18,705 nt of DNA from a miscellaneous Crenarchaeota group-1 archaeon SG8-32-3 (GCA_001273335.1 LFWV01000005.1:1-18705); one strand, 5' to 3'. Shown: positions 1-8,333, counted from the stretch's first letter. Notes: a model not told the origin generated them from the sequence alone. Program-made: numbers and translations.

Positions 1-1010
1 AGGCCCAGAATCCCCAACGGATCATCTTGATCAGTTGTTTGGGAAATGTTACCAGGCGCCACATTGGGTTTTCTCGGTGGTTTTTTCACGGATTTGCGAG
101 CCTTGTCAGTAGCGCGTTGCGTTAGTTTTTTATGTTCCTCTTCACGCGCGGATTTAATGGATTCACGGATAGCTTTTTCCGCCTTAATGTGCTGCAATTT
201 CGCTTCGGCTTTTAATTTCTTAATCTCCGCTTCGGCCAGCTTGCGCGCTTTCTCGGCTTGCTCCGCTCTCTCTGCTTCCTGTCGTGCCAGGCGCGCGGCT
301 TTCTCGAGCTCGGCTTTTTTGCGCGCGGCTTCTTCGGCGCGTGCTTTTTGAATTTCCAGTTCCGCTTTTTGTCGGATTTCTTCAGCGGTAAATTTGGCTT
401 GTTCTTGCGCTTGATAATATGCCATGCCGGCTTCGGCTTTCAAGCGCTGAATTTCTTCCTGAGCCCTTATGTTGGCCTCCTCGGCCGCTTTAAGACGCGC
501 TAATTGTTCTTTGGTTTGCCGGCGAGCCTCCTCGGCTTGTTGTGCCCTGGCGGCCTCCTGCTGTGCCTTGCGCTCAGCTTCGGCAATCATGGCCTGCATT
601 CTTTCCAGTTCCGCAGATCGCTCTTGCATGGCCTGCTGTTCTGCCGCTGCCCTTTCGGCATCGGCTTGTAATTGTGCCTGGGCTTGCAAGGTGGCAGCTT
701 CCACTTCAGCGCGCAAGCGTTGAATTTCCACTTCTGCCTGCTTACGAGCTTCATCAGCCGCGTTGGCCTTAGCGATTTGCTCGGCGGCTTTAAGGGATAT
801 CTGGGCGATTTCCTCTTGTTTGTCAGCCAACGCTTTTTCGCTGTTTCGTGCCAGCTCTTGGTCGGCGGCACTAAGACCACCATTGGACTGCTGTTTGGCG
901 AACAGTTCTTGCTGCTTGCGCAGCTTTTCCATATCCTGCTTCAGCTGATTAATTTCTTCTTCGGCTTGTTTGCGTTCGGCTTCGGCCAATCCGGCGCGGC
1001 TGGCTTCTTG
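1..1010 (-). pseudogene. In-frame continuation of the coiled-coil gene beyond an internal TAA; runs off the window edge
   Basis: Reading on from the TAA at 1013-1011 in the same minus-strand frame gives 336 sense codons with no stop before the window edge. The translation is the same Ala/Glu/Lys/Gln/Arg-rich coiled coil as upstream, including the recurring core AEEEINQLK, AEVEIQRLR, AQEEIQRLK and AEAEIKKLK. It then changes to a basic, proline-containing stretch (KARKSVKKPPRKP) and a non-coiled segment ending DDPLGILG. There is no convincing ribosome binding site before the first internal ATG near 930, so an independent gene is unlikely. I read this as the 3' part of the gene annotated at 1011-3488. 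The two parts are separated by one nonsense codon, which could be a mutation, a sequencing error or a read-through site. The true C-terminus lies outside the window. Confidence 0.8.
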
Positions 1011-3488
1011 TTAGGCTTTTTTTGTGACTTCCTCGATTTCGGCTTGTTTGTTGGCCAACTCCAGCGCCCTGGCTTTGGCCACTTCATGTTCGATTTCGGA
1101 GCGCTCGATTTCCGAAGACAACTGTTGTTGCATTTGCTGGCGCGCCAATTCGGTCTCTTCTTTTAAGCGCTCAATTTCCTCTTCGGCACGACGTTTGGCT
1201 TCCTCGGCCTCTAAAGCCCGCTTGGCTTGATCCGAAGCTTGTTTGGCAACCGCTTCAATTTCAGATTGTTTGGCCGCAGTAATTTTGTAAGCTTCTTCCA
1301 CCGCTTCAGCGCGCGCCGCTTCAGCGATACGAATGGCTTGTTCTTCGATGCGCAAACGTTCTTGCTCAGCTTGTTCTTTAACACGAGCGATTTCTTGCTC
1401 AGCCAGCTTACGCGCTTTTTCCGCATCCTCGGCTTTTTCAGCCTGCTGGCGCAGTCTTTCGATTTCCGCCTGCGCTTCCTGGCGGGCGAGTTCTATGGCT
1501 TGTTGAATGGCCGCTTCCTGCTCGGCTTGTTTGGCCGCCAACGCTTCGGCGTGTTTTTTCGAAACCAGTTGTTCGGCTTCTTTACGGGCTAACTCAGCTT
1601 CCTTGCGCAAGCGCTCGATTTCTTCTTCGGCCTCTTTACGGGCTTGTTCGGCTTCCTGGCGAACACGATCGGCCTCCAGTTTGGCTTGCTCACGCAGGCG
1701 TTCGCGCGTCGCTTCTGTCTCTGCTTTTAAGCGCTCGATTTCCTGCTGGGCTTTGAAGTGGGCTTGTTCGGCTTGGCGGGCGCGCTGCGCTTCTTTTTCG
1801 GCTACGCGGTCCGCTTCTTCTTTCTGCCGTTTAGCCTCCTGCTCTAAAAATTGCCGAATGGACTCGGCAGACTTATGAGCTTCTTCCTGAGCACGTTCCA
1901 CCGCGGCTTGCATTTCTTTTTTCAAGTTTTCGATTTCTTGCTCAGCTTGCTGCAGCGCCGAGTTAGCGTCTTGAGTCCGCTGCGCCTGTTCCTCGGCGAG
2001 GCGCATCGCCTCTTCCAACTCAGCTTGCTTGGCGCCGAGTTCCAGCTCGCGCAACCTGGTCGCCTCGCGTTTGGCTTCCAAGCGCGCCGCCATGGCCGAA
2101 TCTTTAGCGGCTTTTTCGGCTTGGCGTTTGGCTTCTTCCAATTGCTGGCGCGCTTGGTCCGCTTCGTTTTTCAAGCGATTGACTTCAGCTTGGGCTAGTT
2201 TGCGTGCCTTGTCCGCTTGCTTGGCGCGGTCGTTTTCCTGTTGCACCCGGTGCTGCGCTTGTGAGAACAACGCTTTGACGCGCGGGTCTTTCATGGCCTC
2301 ATCGGTGGTCACTGGCCGTGGTGGTTCTTTGCTGGTTGAAGGTAGTTCGGGGAGTTTCTCAACCGCAGCGTCTTTGTTGAGTTTAACCACGTTATCCACA
2401 ACCGGGATTTGATCCACATTTTCAACGGCACCGTTACCGCGTTTCACATTAACCGGCAAGTTTTCCAAGCCGTAGCGAAGCACCACAGCGTCCAAACCTT
2501 GTTGGCAAAGTAAAAACGCCGCTGCCGCCGCGCGGCTACCGGTATTGCTGCAGACCACATATTGTTTAGAATGGTCGAGCTGGTCGATTTTAAGGCGCAG
2601 TTCGGTGACGGTGATATTCTTGCTGCCGGTTATGCCATTGCGGGCATAATCTTCGTAATTGCGCACATCCAGAAATACTGTGCGGGGATCATAAGCAACT
2701 TCGTTATAGTTAACAATACTGATCAGCGGCTCAACCAGCAAACGGTTAAAGTCGTTGCGCGACAAGCGCATCAAGCTGCCGTTTTCCAGCATGGTCACGG
2801 AAGCACCGCGCCGGTTATGGGTGATGATGGCTTCCTCGCCGAAGCCCTCACCAACGGTAAGCACCGCCAGTTCCAGTTCTTTATCTTTGGGGGAATGCTT
2901 GCGGCTTACCCGGCAACGGCCGCTTTTGATGATGTAGTAATAGCCGTCGTCGTCACCTTGACGGATCACAACTTGGCCGGCCTTAACTTTCACTTCCTCC
3001 AGGCGCATCATCAACGCCTGAATATTTTGCGCCGGTAAGCGCAAGAACACTTTGGACTGCAGAAAACACGTCATCCAGTCGTTTTCATCTTCCGGCGTGT
3101 CTAGCTCAGAAACATGAAAACCGTTTTCGTTGCCCCAGCTTAAGATTTCGTCGAATAAATTGGCATCTAAGGTCAATACTGTGATTGGTGTTTTGGCAGT
3201 GGCAGTGGCTTGGCGTGGACGCACCGGCACCAACGCGTATTGGGCTTGCGGGGTATCGGAGATGATGCTTTTTACAGAACCGTCACCGTAGCGCAGGTTG
3301 ACTTGGCCGGCAAGTAAGAAATAAGTACGCGTGTCGCGCTCACCTTGTCGAAACAAGGTGTGACCCGCTTTCAAAGCCTCGACTTTGTATTGCCCGCTAA
3401 GTTTGGCAAATTGTTCATCCTTGAGCTCCCCAAAGGGCACCAATGTTTTTAGCAACTTATCGTCAACCAGTTTTTTTGCGGCTGTCAT
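1011..3488 (-). CDS. Dual cyclic-nucleotide-binding / rhodanese / long coiled-coil protein
   Basis: The product has 825 residues up to a TAA that interrupts a longer frame. Residues about 12-115 form a degenerate CNB domain that lacks the FGE part of the phosphate cassette but keeps PRQATATA. Residues about 145-252 form a second CNB domain with a more complete cassette, GFGEEA followed by NRRGAS. Residues about 255-345 are a rhodanese domain whose active loop CSNTGSR puts the cysteine at 313, so sulfurtransferase activity or persulfide sensing is possible. From about residue 400 onward the protein is continuous Glu/Ala/Arg/Lys-rich coiled coil, with a recurring EIERL-type core. There is no signal peptide or membrane segment, so it is probably cytoplasmic. 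The start ATG has GAGG six bases upstream. A CRP-type site lies about 180 bases upstream. Function is unknown; a ligand-responsive scaffold or filament is inferred from the architecture. Confidence 0.9.
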   Translation of the reverse strand: MTAAKKLVDDKLLKTLVPFGELKDEQFAKLSGQYKVEALKAGHTLFRQGERDTRTYFLLAGQVNLRYGDGSVKSIISDTPQAQYALVPVRPRQATATAKTPITVLTLDANLFDEILSWGNENGFHVSELDTPEDENDWMTCFLQSKVFLRLPAQNIQALMMRLEEVKVKAGQVVIRQGDDDGYYYIIKSGRCRVSRKHSPKDKELELAVLTVGEGFGEEAIITHNRRGASVTMLENGSLMRLSRNDFNRLLVEPLISIVNYNEVAYDPRTVFLDVRNYEDYARNGITGSKNITVTELRLKIDQLDHSKQYVVCSNTGSRAAAAAFLLCQQGLDAVVLRYGLENLPVNVKRGNGAVENVDQIPVVDNVVKLNKDAAVEKLPELPSTSKEPPRPVTTDEAMKDPRVKALFSQAQHRVQQENDRAKQADKARKLAQAEVNRLKNEADQARQQLEEAKRQAEKAAKDSAMAARLEAKREATRLRELELGAKQAELEEAMRLAEEQAQRTQDANSALQQAEQEIENLKKEMQAAVERAQEEAHKSAESIRQFLEQEAKRQKEEADRVAEKEAQRARQAEQAHFKAQQEIERLKAETEATRERLREQAKLEADRVRQEAEQARKEAEEEIERLRKEAELARKEAEQLVSKKHAEALAAKQAEQEAAIQQAIELARQEAQAEIERLRQQAEKAEDAEKARKLAEQEIARVKEQAEQERLRIEEQAIRIAEAARAEAVEEAYKITAAKQSEIEAVAKQASDQAKRALEAEEAKRRAEEEIERLKEETELARQQMQQQLSSEIERSEIEHEVAKARALELANKQAEIEEVTKKA

Positions 3489-3637
3489 TTACGACCTCAA
3501 GATCCCTTACAATACCAATGCGTGTGGTTAAGATTTACGTGTTATGAAAGGCTCAACCGCTCATTTCCTGGCTCAGTTAAGCTCCTGTTTTATAACGGCT
3601 GAGGCAGGTCTTTCTTAAGCGCACTACCTCACAAAAA

Positions 3638-3643
3638 AGAATA
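3638..3643 (-). promoter_or_regulatory. Possible -10 element (TATTCT) for the CNB/rhodanese gene
   Basis: On the minus strand TATTCT matches four of six positions of TATAAT. A start site about seven bases downstream would put the CRP-type palindrome centre near -42, the class II activation position. No good -35 is seen, as is usual for activator-dependent promoters. A second -10-like TATAAA lies nearer the gene, so the assignment is tentative. Confidence 0.35.
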
Positions 3644-3665
3644 CAAAAAAGCGCTATTGCTAGGT

Positions 3666-3681
3666 TGTGAACCAGCTCACA
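3666..3681. promoter_or_regulatory. CRP-type binding site TGTGA-N6-TCACA
   Basis: Both half-sites TGTGA and TCACA match the CRP (cAMP receptor protein) consensus exactly, with the canonical six-base spacer. The site is intergenic, about 178 bases before the start of the gene for a protein with two CNB domains. Vfr or other CRP-family regulators recognise similar sequences, so the exact regulator is inferred. Confidence 0.65.
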
Positions 3682-3769
3682 GTTTTGCAGTAATTTATTG
3701 ATTTAGTGATGGAATCTTAGGGATTTGAATAGCCAGGGTAGAAATCAGAGGACGTGGTAAACCAGCAAC

Positions 3770-3804
3770 CGAAGACCACGAAGGAAAAACCTTCGTGGTC
3801 TTCG
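3770..3804 (-). terminator. Perfect 15-bp hairpin after the SPOR gene
   Basis: The arms CGAAGACCACGAAGG and CCTTCGTGGTCTTCG are exact reverse complements around an AAAAA loop (TTTTT on the minus strand). The hairpin lies 14 bases after the SPOR stop codon, so a role at the end of the priA operon transcript is likely. No T-run follows on either strand, so it is not a textbook intrinsic terminator. It may instead stabilise the 3' end or be a repetitive extragenic palindrome. Confidence 0.5.
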
Positions 3805-3818
3805 TAGTGAAATAAATA

Positions 3819-4409
3819 TCAGGAGTTCACTTTCACCATGATGGAACTGATGTTGTTGGCTTTCATCAGACTACGCACTTTGTTCATTTGCTGACTGTCG
3901 TTAAAAGGCCCAACACGCACTCGATGCCACACGCCACTGTCTAAAGTAACGCTTTCAATTCGCGACTCTATGCCTAATAACGCCAAACCGGCTTTCATGC
4001 GATCGGCGGCTTGCATATCTTTAAACGCTCCGGCTTGCAGAAAATACGAACCTTTTTCGCTAGGTGACTGCTGCAGTTTTTCTTTGGCGATGCGGGAGGT
4101 GATTTCTGTTTCCGGCACCAACACTTCCATCTTGGGCAACAAGCTGTAGAAATCAAAACTCGATGATTTATCTTCTTTGGTGTCTTGTTTCGTGGAGGCT
4201 TGCGGTTTAGTGGCGCTGCCAGCGTTGTCATCCGATTTTGAAAACAAGCGGCTAATGTCAGGCGTACTACGCTCACTTACGCGGCCTTTTTCATACATGT
4301 CCAAATACATCAGCAATGCTACAAACGAGCTGATGGCAAATAATGCAAAAAACCATAACCACACTGGAATGGGTTTGGCGTTACCTATCATTTTGAATTT
4401 TGATCTCAT
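3819..4409 (-). CDS. Membrane-anchored SPOR-domain protein (FtsN-like)
   Basis: The 196-residue product has a short cytoplasmic N-terminus and one hydrophobic segment at about residues 16-36. A charged, low-complexity linker follows, containing FDFYSLLPKMEVLVPE at about 85-100. The C-terminal SPOR domain spans about 119-194 (SYFLQAGAF near its start, VRVGPF in the middle). SPOR domains bind denuded glycan strands of septal peptidoglycan, so a periplasmic role in division or wall remodelling is expected. The LLPKMEV element is common in SPOR proteins encoded next to argS. The gene follows the ArgS-like gene by 38 bases in an apparent priA operon. A second in-frame ATG at codon 7 is an alternative start. 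I call it FtsN-like but cannot prove orthology to FtsN. Confidence 0.85.
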   Translation of the reverse strand: MRSKFKMIGNAKPIPVWLWFFALFAISSFVALLMYLDMYEKGRVSERSTPDISRLFSKSDDNAGSATKPQASTKQDTKEDKSSSFDFYSLLPKMEVLVPETEITSRIAKEKLQQSPSEKGSYFLQAGAFKDMQAADRMKAGLALLGIESRIESVTLDSGVWHRVRVGPFNDSQQMNKVRSLMKANNISSIMVKVNS

Positions 4410-4447
4410 AGTCTGCTATTGGTTTGAGTCTTGTTGCTTGCTGATTT

Positions 4448-5848
4448 TCAATTATTTAAGCCGGTCAATTGCTGAGTGATATCCGTCAATCCTTGTATCT
4501 TGGTTATGATGGCGGTCACAACGCTGGATGCCGTTTGGCCCGCCTCTGACACTTCAAGTTGATGATTATTATAGTAAGTTAAAATGCTTTCACACAGTTT
4601 TCTGTAATAAATTACGATGAATGCAGGCTCTAAGACCCGGCTTGCGCGATCCACTGTAATTGGAAACTCCGCGATGATTTTTAATATCGCCTGGAGATCT
4701 TGTGGTTTATTTGCCATGAGTATTTGAGTTAAATCGGCCAGTTCTATCTGTGCATCGTTAGTTGCACTTTGGAATAAGCCGTCGCAGATCGTATGCCCTG
4801 CGGCATGGCCTCCTGATAAGTCAATCCTAATCGCCTCATCACTTCTATGCACCGCAAATTGCCAAAGCAAATCGTGCCAACCCACGGTTTGCCTCACTTC
4901 ACGGAAAGACACAAAATCCTCGGCCAGCGGCGAAGTATGCACTAATTCCCCGGATTCAAAAAGCTGTGGCGATAAAATGGGTTTTTCCAGCAGGACTATA
5001 GGAAAACCTAAACGCTGGGCACACTGCTGGAAACGTTTGATCTCGTTACCCTGATCAATATCAAAGATACAGATATTCAAATCGCTATCTTTGCAATCCT
5101 TCGCAAATACCAGAAAATCAGCCAACTGCAGCGCAAAAAGTGTCGGACTGGTTTCGGTGTGTAGCAGGATTTTTGGCGTTCCGGGCAAATTGAGATAGAG
5201 AACCCCAGCTTCCGTTTGCACCAATCCAGCCGACTCAAGTTGTCTAATTCCTGCTTTAAGCGCACTAGTGCCGGCTAAAGCACTGGTTTGCTGCCAATGA
5301 CTCACGGTCAATCCGATTTGTTGCAGATCACTGGCGATATCCCGGTTGATGCCTTGTAAACCGATTTGCTTGATGGTGGACAAGGCCTCATCGCCCAACC
5401 ACGACCGCATTCGAGCAAACCGATCACCGCCTGCCGTCAAAACTGCTGTCACTTCACTCGCGGCTACTGCCAAGCGGTTACCGAAGTTTCGATGTACAGT
5501 GGCGGCGAAATCGAAAATGTAATCGCCTTGATAACACCCTTCGATGTGAGGCACCTCTTCACCACACAACTCCAAATATCGCAACCAGATACTGAGCACA
5601 AGATTGTTGACGCTATCACCATAGTCGGCAAAAAGGCCATGGCAACGAACTTGAAAGCCAAATTGTGTCAACAACTCCACTTCCGCCTTGGCAAAGGCCA
5701 AACGCCTCGCTGCGGCCACCGTCAACGGTGTCACCGCATCGATGGCAGACACATACACAACCGCCTGTTTGCCGGCACCGATTGGCGGTACTCTCAAACC
5801 AGTATTGAGGAGTTGCATTGCCTGTTCACGGGTACGGTTTTGGTTCAT
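4448..5848 (-). CDS. Degenerate arginyl-tRNA synthetase homologue (probable pseudoenzyme)
   Basis: The 466-residue product aligns along its length with bacterial ArgS, usually about 560-590 residues. The clearest match is LSIWLRYLELCGE followed by CYQGDYI at about 85-111. Other matches are SHWQQTSALAGTSALKAGIRQL, SPTLFALQLADF, DFVSFREV and a C-terminal DALR-type helical domain at about 370-466. The roughly 120-residue N-terminal tRNA-binding domain is absent. The position of the class I HIGH motif (HVGH in ArgS) reads TVAA at about 43-46. The GADHHGY motif region reads FDIDQGN, and the KMS-type loop reads VHTS near 303-306. Arginyl-tRNA formation is therefore very unlikely. The frame is intact, and the gene begins 12 bases after priA and is followed by the SPOR gene, which is the usual argS position. 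A working argS is presumably elsewhere. New function is unknown. Confidence 0.82.
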   Translation of the reverse strand: MNQNRTREQAMQLLNTGLRVPPIGAGKQAVVYVSAIDAVTPLTVAAARRLAFAKAEVELLTQFGFQVRCHGLFADYGDSVNNLVLSIWLRYLELCGEEVPHIEGCYQGDYIFDFAATVHRNFGNRLAVAASEVTAVLTAGGDRFARMRSWLGDEALSTIKQIGLQGINRDIASDLQQIGLTVSHWQQTSALAGTSALKAGIRQLESAGLVQTEAGVLYLNLPGTPKILLHTETSPTLFALQLADFLVFAKDCKDSDLNICIFDIDQGNEIKRFQQCAQRLGFPIVLLEKPILSPQLFESGELVHTSPLAEDFVSFREVRQTVGWHDLLWQFAVHRSDEAIRIDLSGGHAAGHTICDGLFQSATNDAQIELADLTQILMANKPQDLQAILKIIAEFPITVDRASRVLEPAFIVIYYRKLCESILTYYNNHQLEVSEAGQTASSVVTAIITKIQGLTDITQQLTGLNN

Positions 5849-5860
5849 CTTAGAGCCCGC

Positions 5861-8080
5861 TCAATACATTTCGATAGGATCAACATCCAACGACCAGCGT
5901 ACTTTTCTTCCGGACTTAGATTGTTCCAGTTGGACCACCCAAGGTTTTAACAACCGGTGCAACTCAGATCGCTTGTTGGCCTGCAGTAACAGTTGCGCCC
6001 GAAACCGACCGGCGCGTTTTTCCATGGGCGCGGCCACCGGACCGGATATTAGCACCTGGGGTACACTCAGCTGCAATGCCAGACCTTTGGCTTCATTGAG
6101 AAACTCGTAAGGTTTTTGCATATCCACCGCCTCGGCCCGTAACAACGCCAGATACGAAAACGGCGGTAACTGGGCCGCTTGCCGTTCGGCCAACGCTTGC
6201 TTGGCAAAAGCCGAGTATCCTTGATTGATTAAGGTTTGCAACAAGGGATGCTGGGGATGGTGGGTTTGAATCAGCACCTCGCCGGGTTTTTCCGCCCGCC
6301 CTGCGCGCCCGGCTACTTGGGTGATCAATTGCGCCATACGTTCCAAAGCGCGGAAATCGCTGCTAAACAAACCCTGGTCGATATCGATGACACCTACCAA
6401 GGTGACATTGGGAAAGTGATGGCCTTTTGCCAGCATTTGTGTGCCCAATAAGATGCCACGTTTGCCTTCCTTGATGGTGGCGAGTTTTTTCTCCAGCGCG
6501 CCTTTGCGCCGTGTCGTATCCCGATCGACACGCACTATGTCCTCTTCTGGAAACAACGCTTGCAGTGCTTGTTCTATGCGCTCTGTGCCCATGCCGATGG
6601 GGATGAGTTCACTGCCGCCGCATTGCGGGCATTGCGTGTCCATGGGCCGCTCCGAGCCGCAATGGTGACAACGCAATCGATGCTGGGCGAAGTGTAAAGT
6701 CATATGGCTGTCGCAACGCTTACACTCCGACACCCAACCGCAATCATGGCACAATAAGGTGGGTGCAAATCCCCGGCGGTTGAGGAACAACATCACCTGC
6801 TGGCCACGCTGTAAATGCTGCCGCAGGGCGTCGATTAACAGATTGGATAAGCCGTCATGAATGGGTTTGCTGCGCACATCCAGTAGTTTGATTTCTGGAT
6901 GCACCGCCGTACCGGCACGCTCCGGTAGTGACAAATAATGATACCGGCCTTGCAGGGCGTTATGCAGACTTTCCAGCGAGGCGGTAGCAGACCCCAAAAT
7001 TACCGGAATATTTAACATTTGCGCCCGGCGCACGGCCACATCGCGGGCCGAATAGCGAAAGCCGTCTTGTTGTTTCAACGAAGCATCGTGTTCTTCGTCC
7101 ACCACAATCAATCCCAACGCTTTAAACGGTGTGAATACCGCCGAACGCGTGCCGATGACCACACGCACCTCGCCTTGTTTCGCGAACAGCCAGGCATTTA
7201 AACGCTCCCGTTCGCTGAGATTGGAATGCATGGCAACGATGGGCACCGCAAAACGTCTTTGAAAGCGGGAAATCAATTGTGGTGTCAACGCAATTTCCGG
7301 AACCAGCACCAAAGCCTGTAATCCTTTTGCGATGATGTCTTCAATAACACGTAAATACACTTCGGTTTTACCGCTGCCAGTGACACCTTCCAACAACGAA
7401 ACCGAAAATTGCTGTGATTCCTGCAAAATGGCTTTCACTGCAGCGGCTTGCGCCGAATTTAACTCAGGCACAGACGGCTTTTGATGATAATTGACAGTTA
7501 GCGCGTAATCACGTTGTTCACTAACCTCGACCCAACCCTTTTCAATCAGCTTGGCCATAGACGCCCGCCAATTTTCCACATGCTCTCCCAGTTGATCCGC
7601 TGTCAGACCTTGCGCATTGGATTTAAGCAACTGGGCGATTTGGGTTTGCTTGGGTGCTTTATGTAACTCGGAAAGGTCACAATCTGGGATTAAACGAAAC
7701 AACTGAACGGTCTTTAGCTTGGCGGGCTCACCCTTACGCAATAGCACCGGCAACGCATTGGCTATCACCTCCCCCAAGGAATGTTGGTAATACTCGGCGG
7801 CCCAACACAACAACCCCAACACATCGCTGGGCAACAGCGTATCGTAGTCGATAACATCTTGGACTCTTTTTAGCTTCAGCCCTTCCACAGCGTGCGCCGG
7901 ATTCTCAACAATAATGCCGATTTTGAAGCTATTACCAAAAGGGACTCTAACTCGCTGGCCTAACAATAAATCCTCAATGGCTATGCTCTTGGGAGGCAAG
8001 TAACTAAAACAGCGTCGAAGCGGTGTTGGGAGGGCAACAGACAACAGTGAAGGGGGATTTTTAACGCCTTGAGCCGACAT
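5861..8080 (-). CDS. priA: Primosomal protein N', replication-restart helicase PriA
   Basis: The 739-residue product is the normal length for PriA, the 3'-to-5' DNA helicase that recognises stalled forks and D-loops and reloads the replisome. Visible features are an N-terminal DNA-binding region (residues 1-200), Walker A GVTGSGKT at 232-239 and DEEH at 328-331. An aromatic-rich loop GFRYSARD follows. Eight zinc-binding cysteines sit at 444, 447, 453, 456, 471, 474, 484 and 487. Motif GTQMLAKG near 546 and QVAGRAGR belong to the C-terminal helicase lobe. It is the first gene of an apparent three-gene operon with the ArgS-like and SPOR genes. No clear Shine-Dalgarno precedes the ATG. DnaA boxes lie 77-111 bases upstream of the start. 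Confidence 0.97.
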   Translation of the reverse strand: MSAQGVKNPPSLLSVALPTPLRRCFSYLPPKSIAIEDLLLGQRVRVPFGNSFKIGIIVENPAHAVEGLKLKRVQDVIDYDTLLPSDVLGLLCWAAEYYQHSLGEVIANALPVLLRKGEPAKLKTVQLFRLIPDCDLSELHKAPKQTQIAQLLKSNAQGLTADQLGEHVENWRASMAKLIEKGWVEVSEQRDYALTVNYHQKPSVPELNSAQAAAVKAILQESQQFSVSLLEGVTGSGKTEVYLRVIEDIIAKGLQALVLVPEIALTPQLISRFQRRFAVPIVAMHSNLSERERLNAWLFAKQGEVRVVIGTRSAVFTPFKALGLIVVDEEHDASLKQQDGFRYSARDVAVRRAQMLNIPVILGSATASLESLHNALQGRYHYLSLPERAGTAVHPEIKLLDVRSKPIHDGLSNLLIDALRQHLQRGQQVMLFLNRRGFAPTLLCHDCGWVSECKRCDSHMTLHFAQHRLRCHHCGSERPMDTQCPQCGGSELIPIGMGTERIEQALQALFPEEDIVRVDRDTTRRKGALEKKLATIKEGKRGILLGTQMLAKGHHFPNVTLVGVIDIDQGLFSSDFRALERMAQLITQVAGRAGRAEKPGEVLIQTHHPQHPLLQTLINQGYSAFAKQALAERQAAQLPPFSYLALLRAEAVDMQKPYEFLNEAKGLALQLSVPQVLISGPVAAPMEKRAGRFRAQLLLQANKRSELHRLLKPWVVQLEQSKSGRKVRWSLDVDPIEMY

Positions 8081-8156
8081 GGCGCCAATTTAACACTTCA
8101 TTATGCAAAGTTATAGCAGCCGCACCATGCTTGAGCGAAACCTTATTGCAGTATCG

Positions 8157-8191
8157 TTATCCACAAATCCTGTGGATAACTATGTGGACAA
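8157..8191. promoter_or_regulatory. Cluster of DnaA boxes (two perfect and inverted, one near-match)
   Basis: TTATCCACA at 8157-8165 is the exact DnaA-box consensus. Its exact reverse complement TGTGGATAA is at 8171-8179, five bases away. A third, TGTGGACAA at 8183-8191, differs from the consensus at one base. The cluster precedes priA and is followed by AT-rich DNA. It may regulate priA by DnaA or titrate DnaA. No dnaA, dnaN or mnmG neighbour is visible, so this is not evidence of oriC. Confidence 0.65.
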
Positions 8192-8333
8192 GATGGGGGG
8201 AGTGATGCCCAATGCCCGTCTTTATTACTGCAATGTTAAAATGTTCATTTTTTAATCATAGTGTAATATATCTTTATTATCAATAGGTTATGATCATTTT
8301 TGTGACTGAGTTAGGGGTTAGTCATAAAATTGT

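Larger units (their letters stand above)
3489..3818. other. 330-base gene-free stretch holding a CRP-type site and a hairpin
   Basis: No credible coding sequence is seen. The stretch separates the minus-strand coiled-coil gene from the end of the minus-strand SPOR gene. It contains a perfect CRP-type palindrome and a 15-bp perfect hairpin, each listed separately. The rest is AT-rich and probably the promoter and leader of the coiled-coil gene. Confidence 0.6.

Noticed and set aside
46..883. Several short open frames on both strands over the coiled-coil 3' region
   Set aside because: They are frame shadows of the repetitive coiled-coil sequence; none has a ribosome site or recognisable family.
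672..2412. Chain of plus-strand frames rich in Phe, Leu, Ser, Cys and Ala
   Set aside because: Antisense images of Glu/Ala/Lys codons; composition is what coiled-coil antisense strands produce.
3645..3656. Shared 13-mer AAAAAGCGCTATT here and near 17688-17700
   Set aside because: One copy overlaps the end of a coding sequence and the other is intergenic; short and AT-rich enough to be chance.
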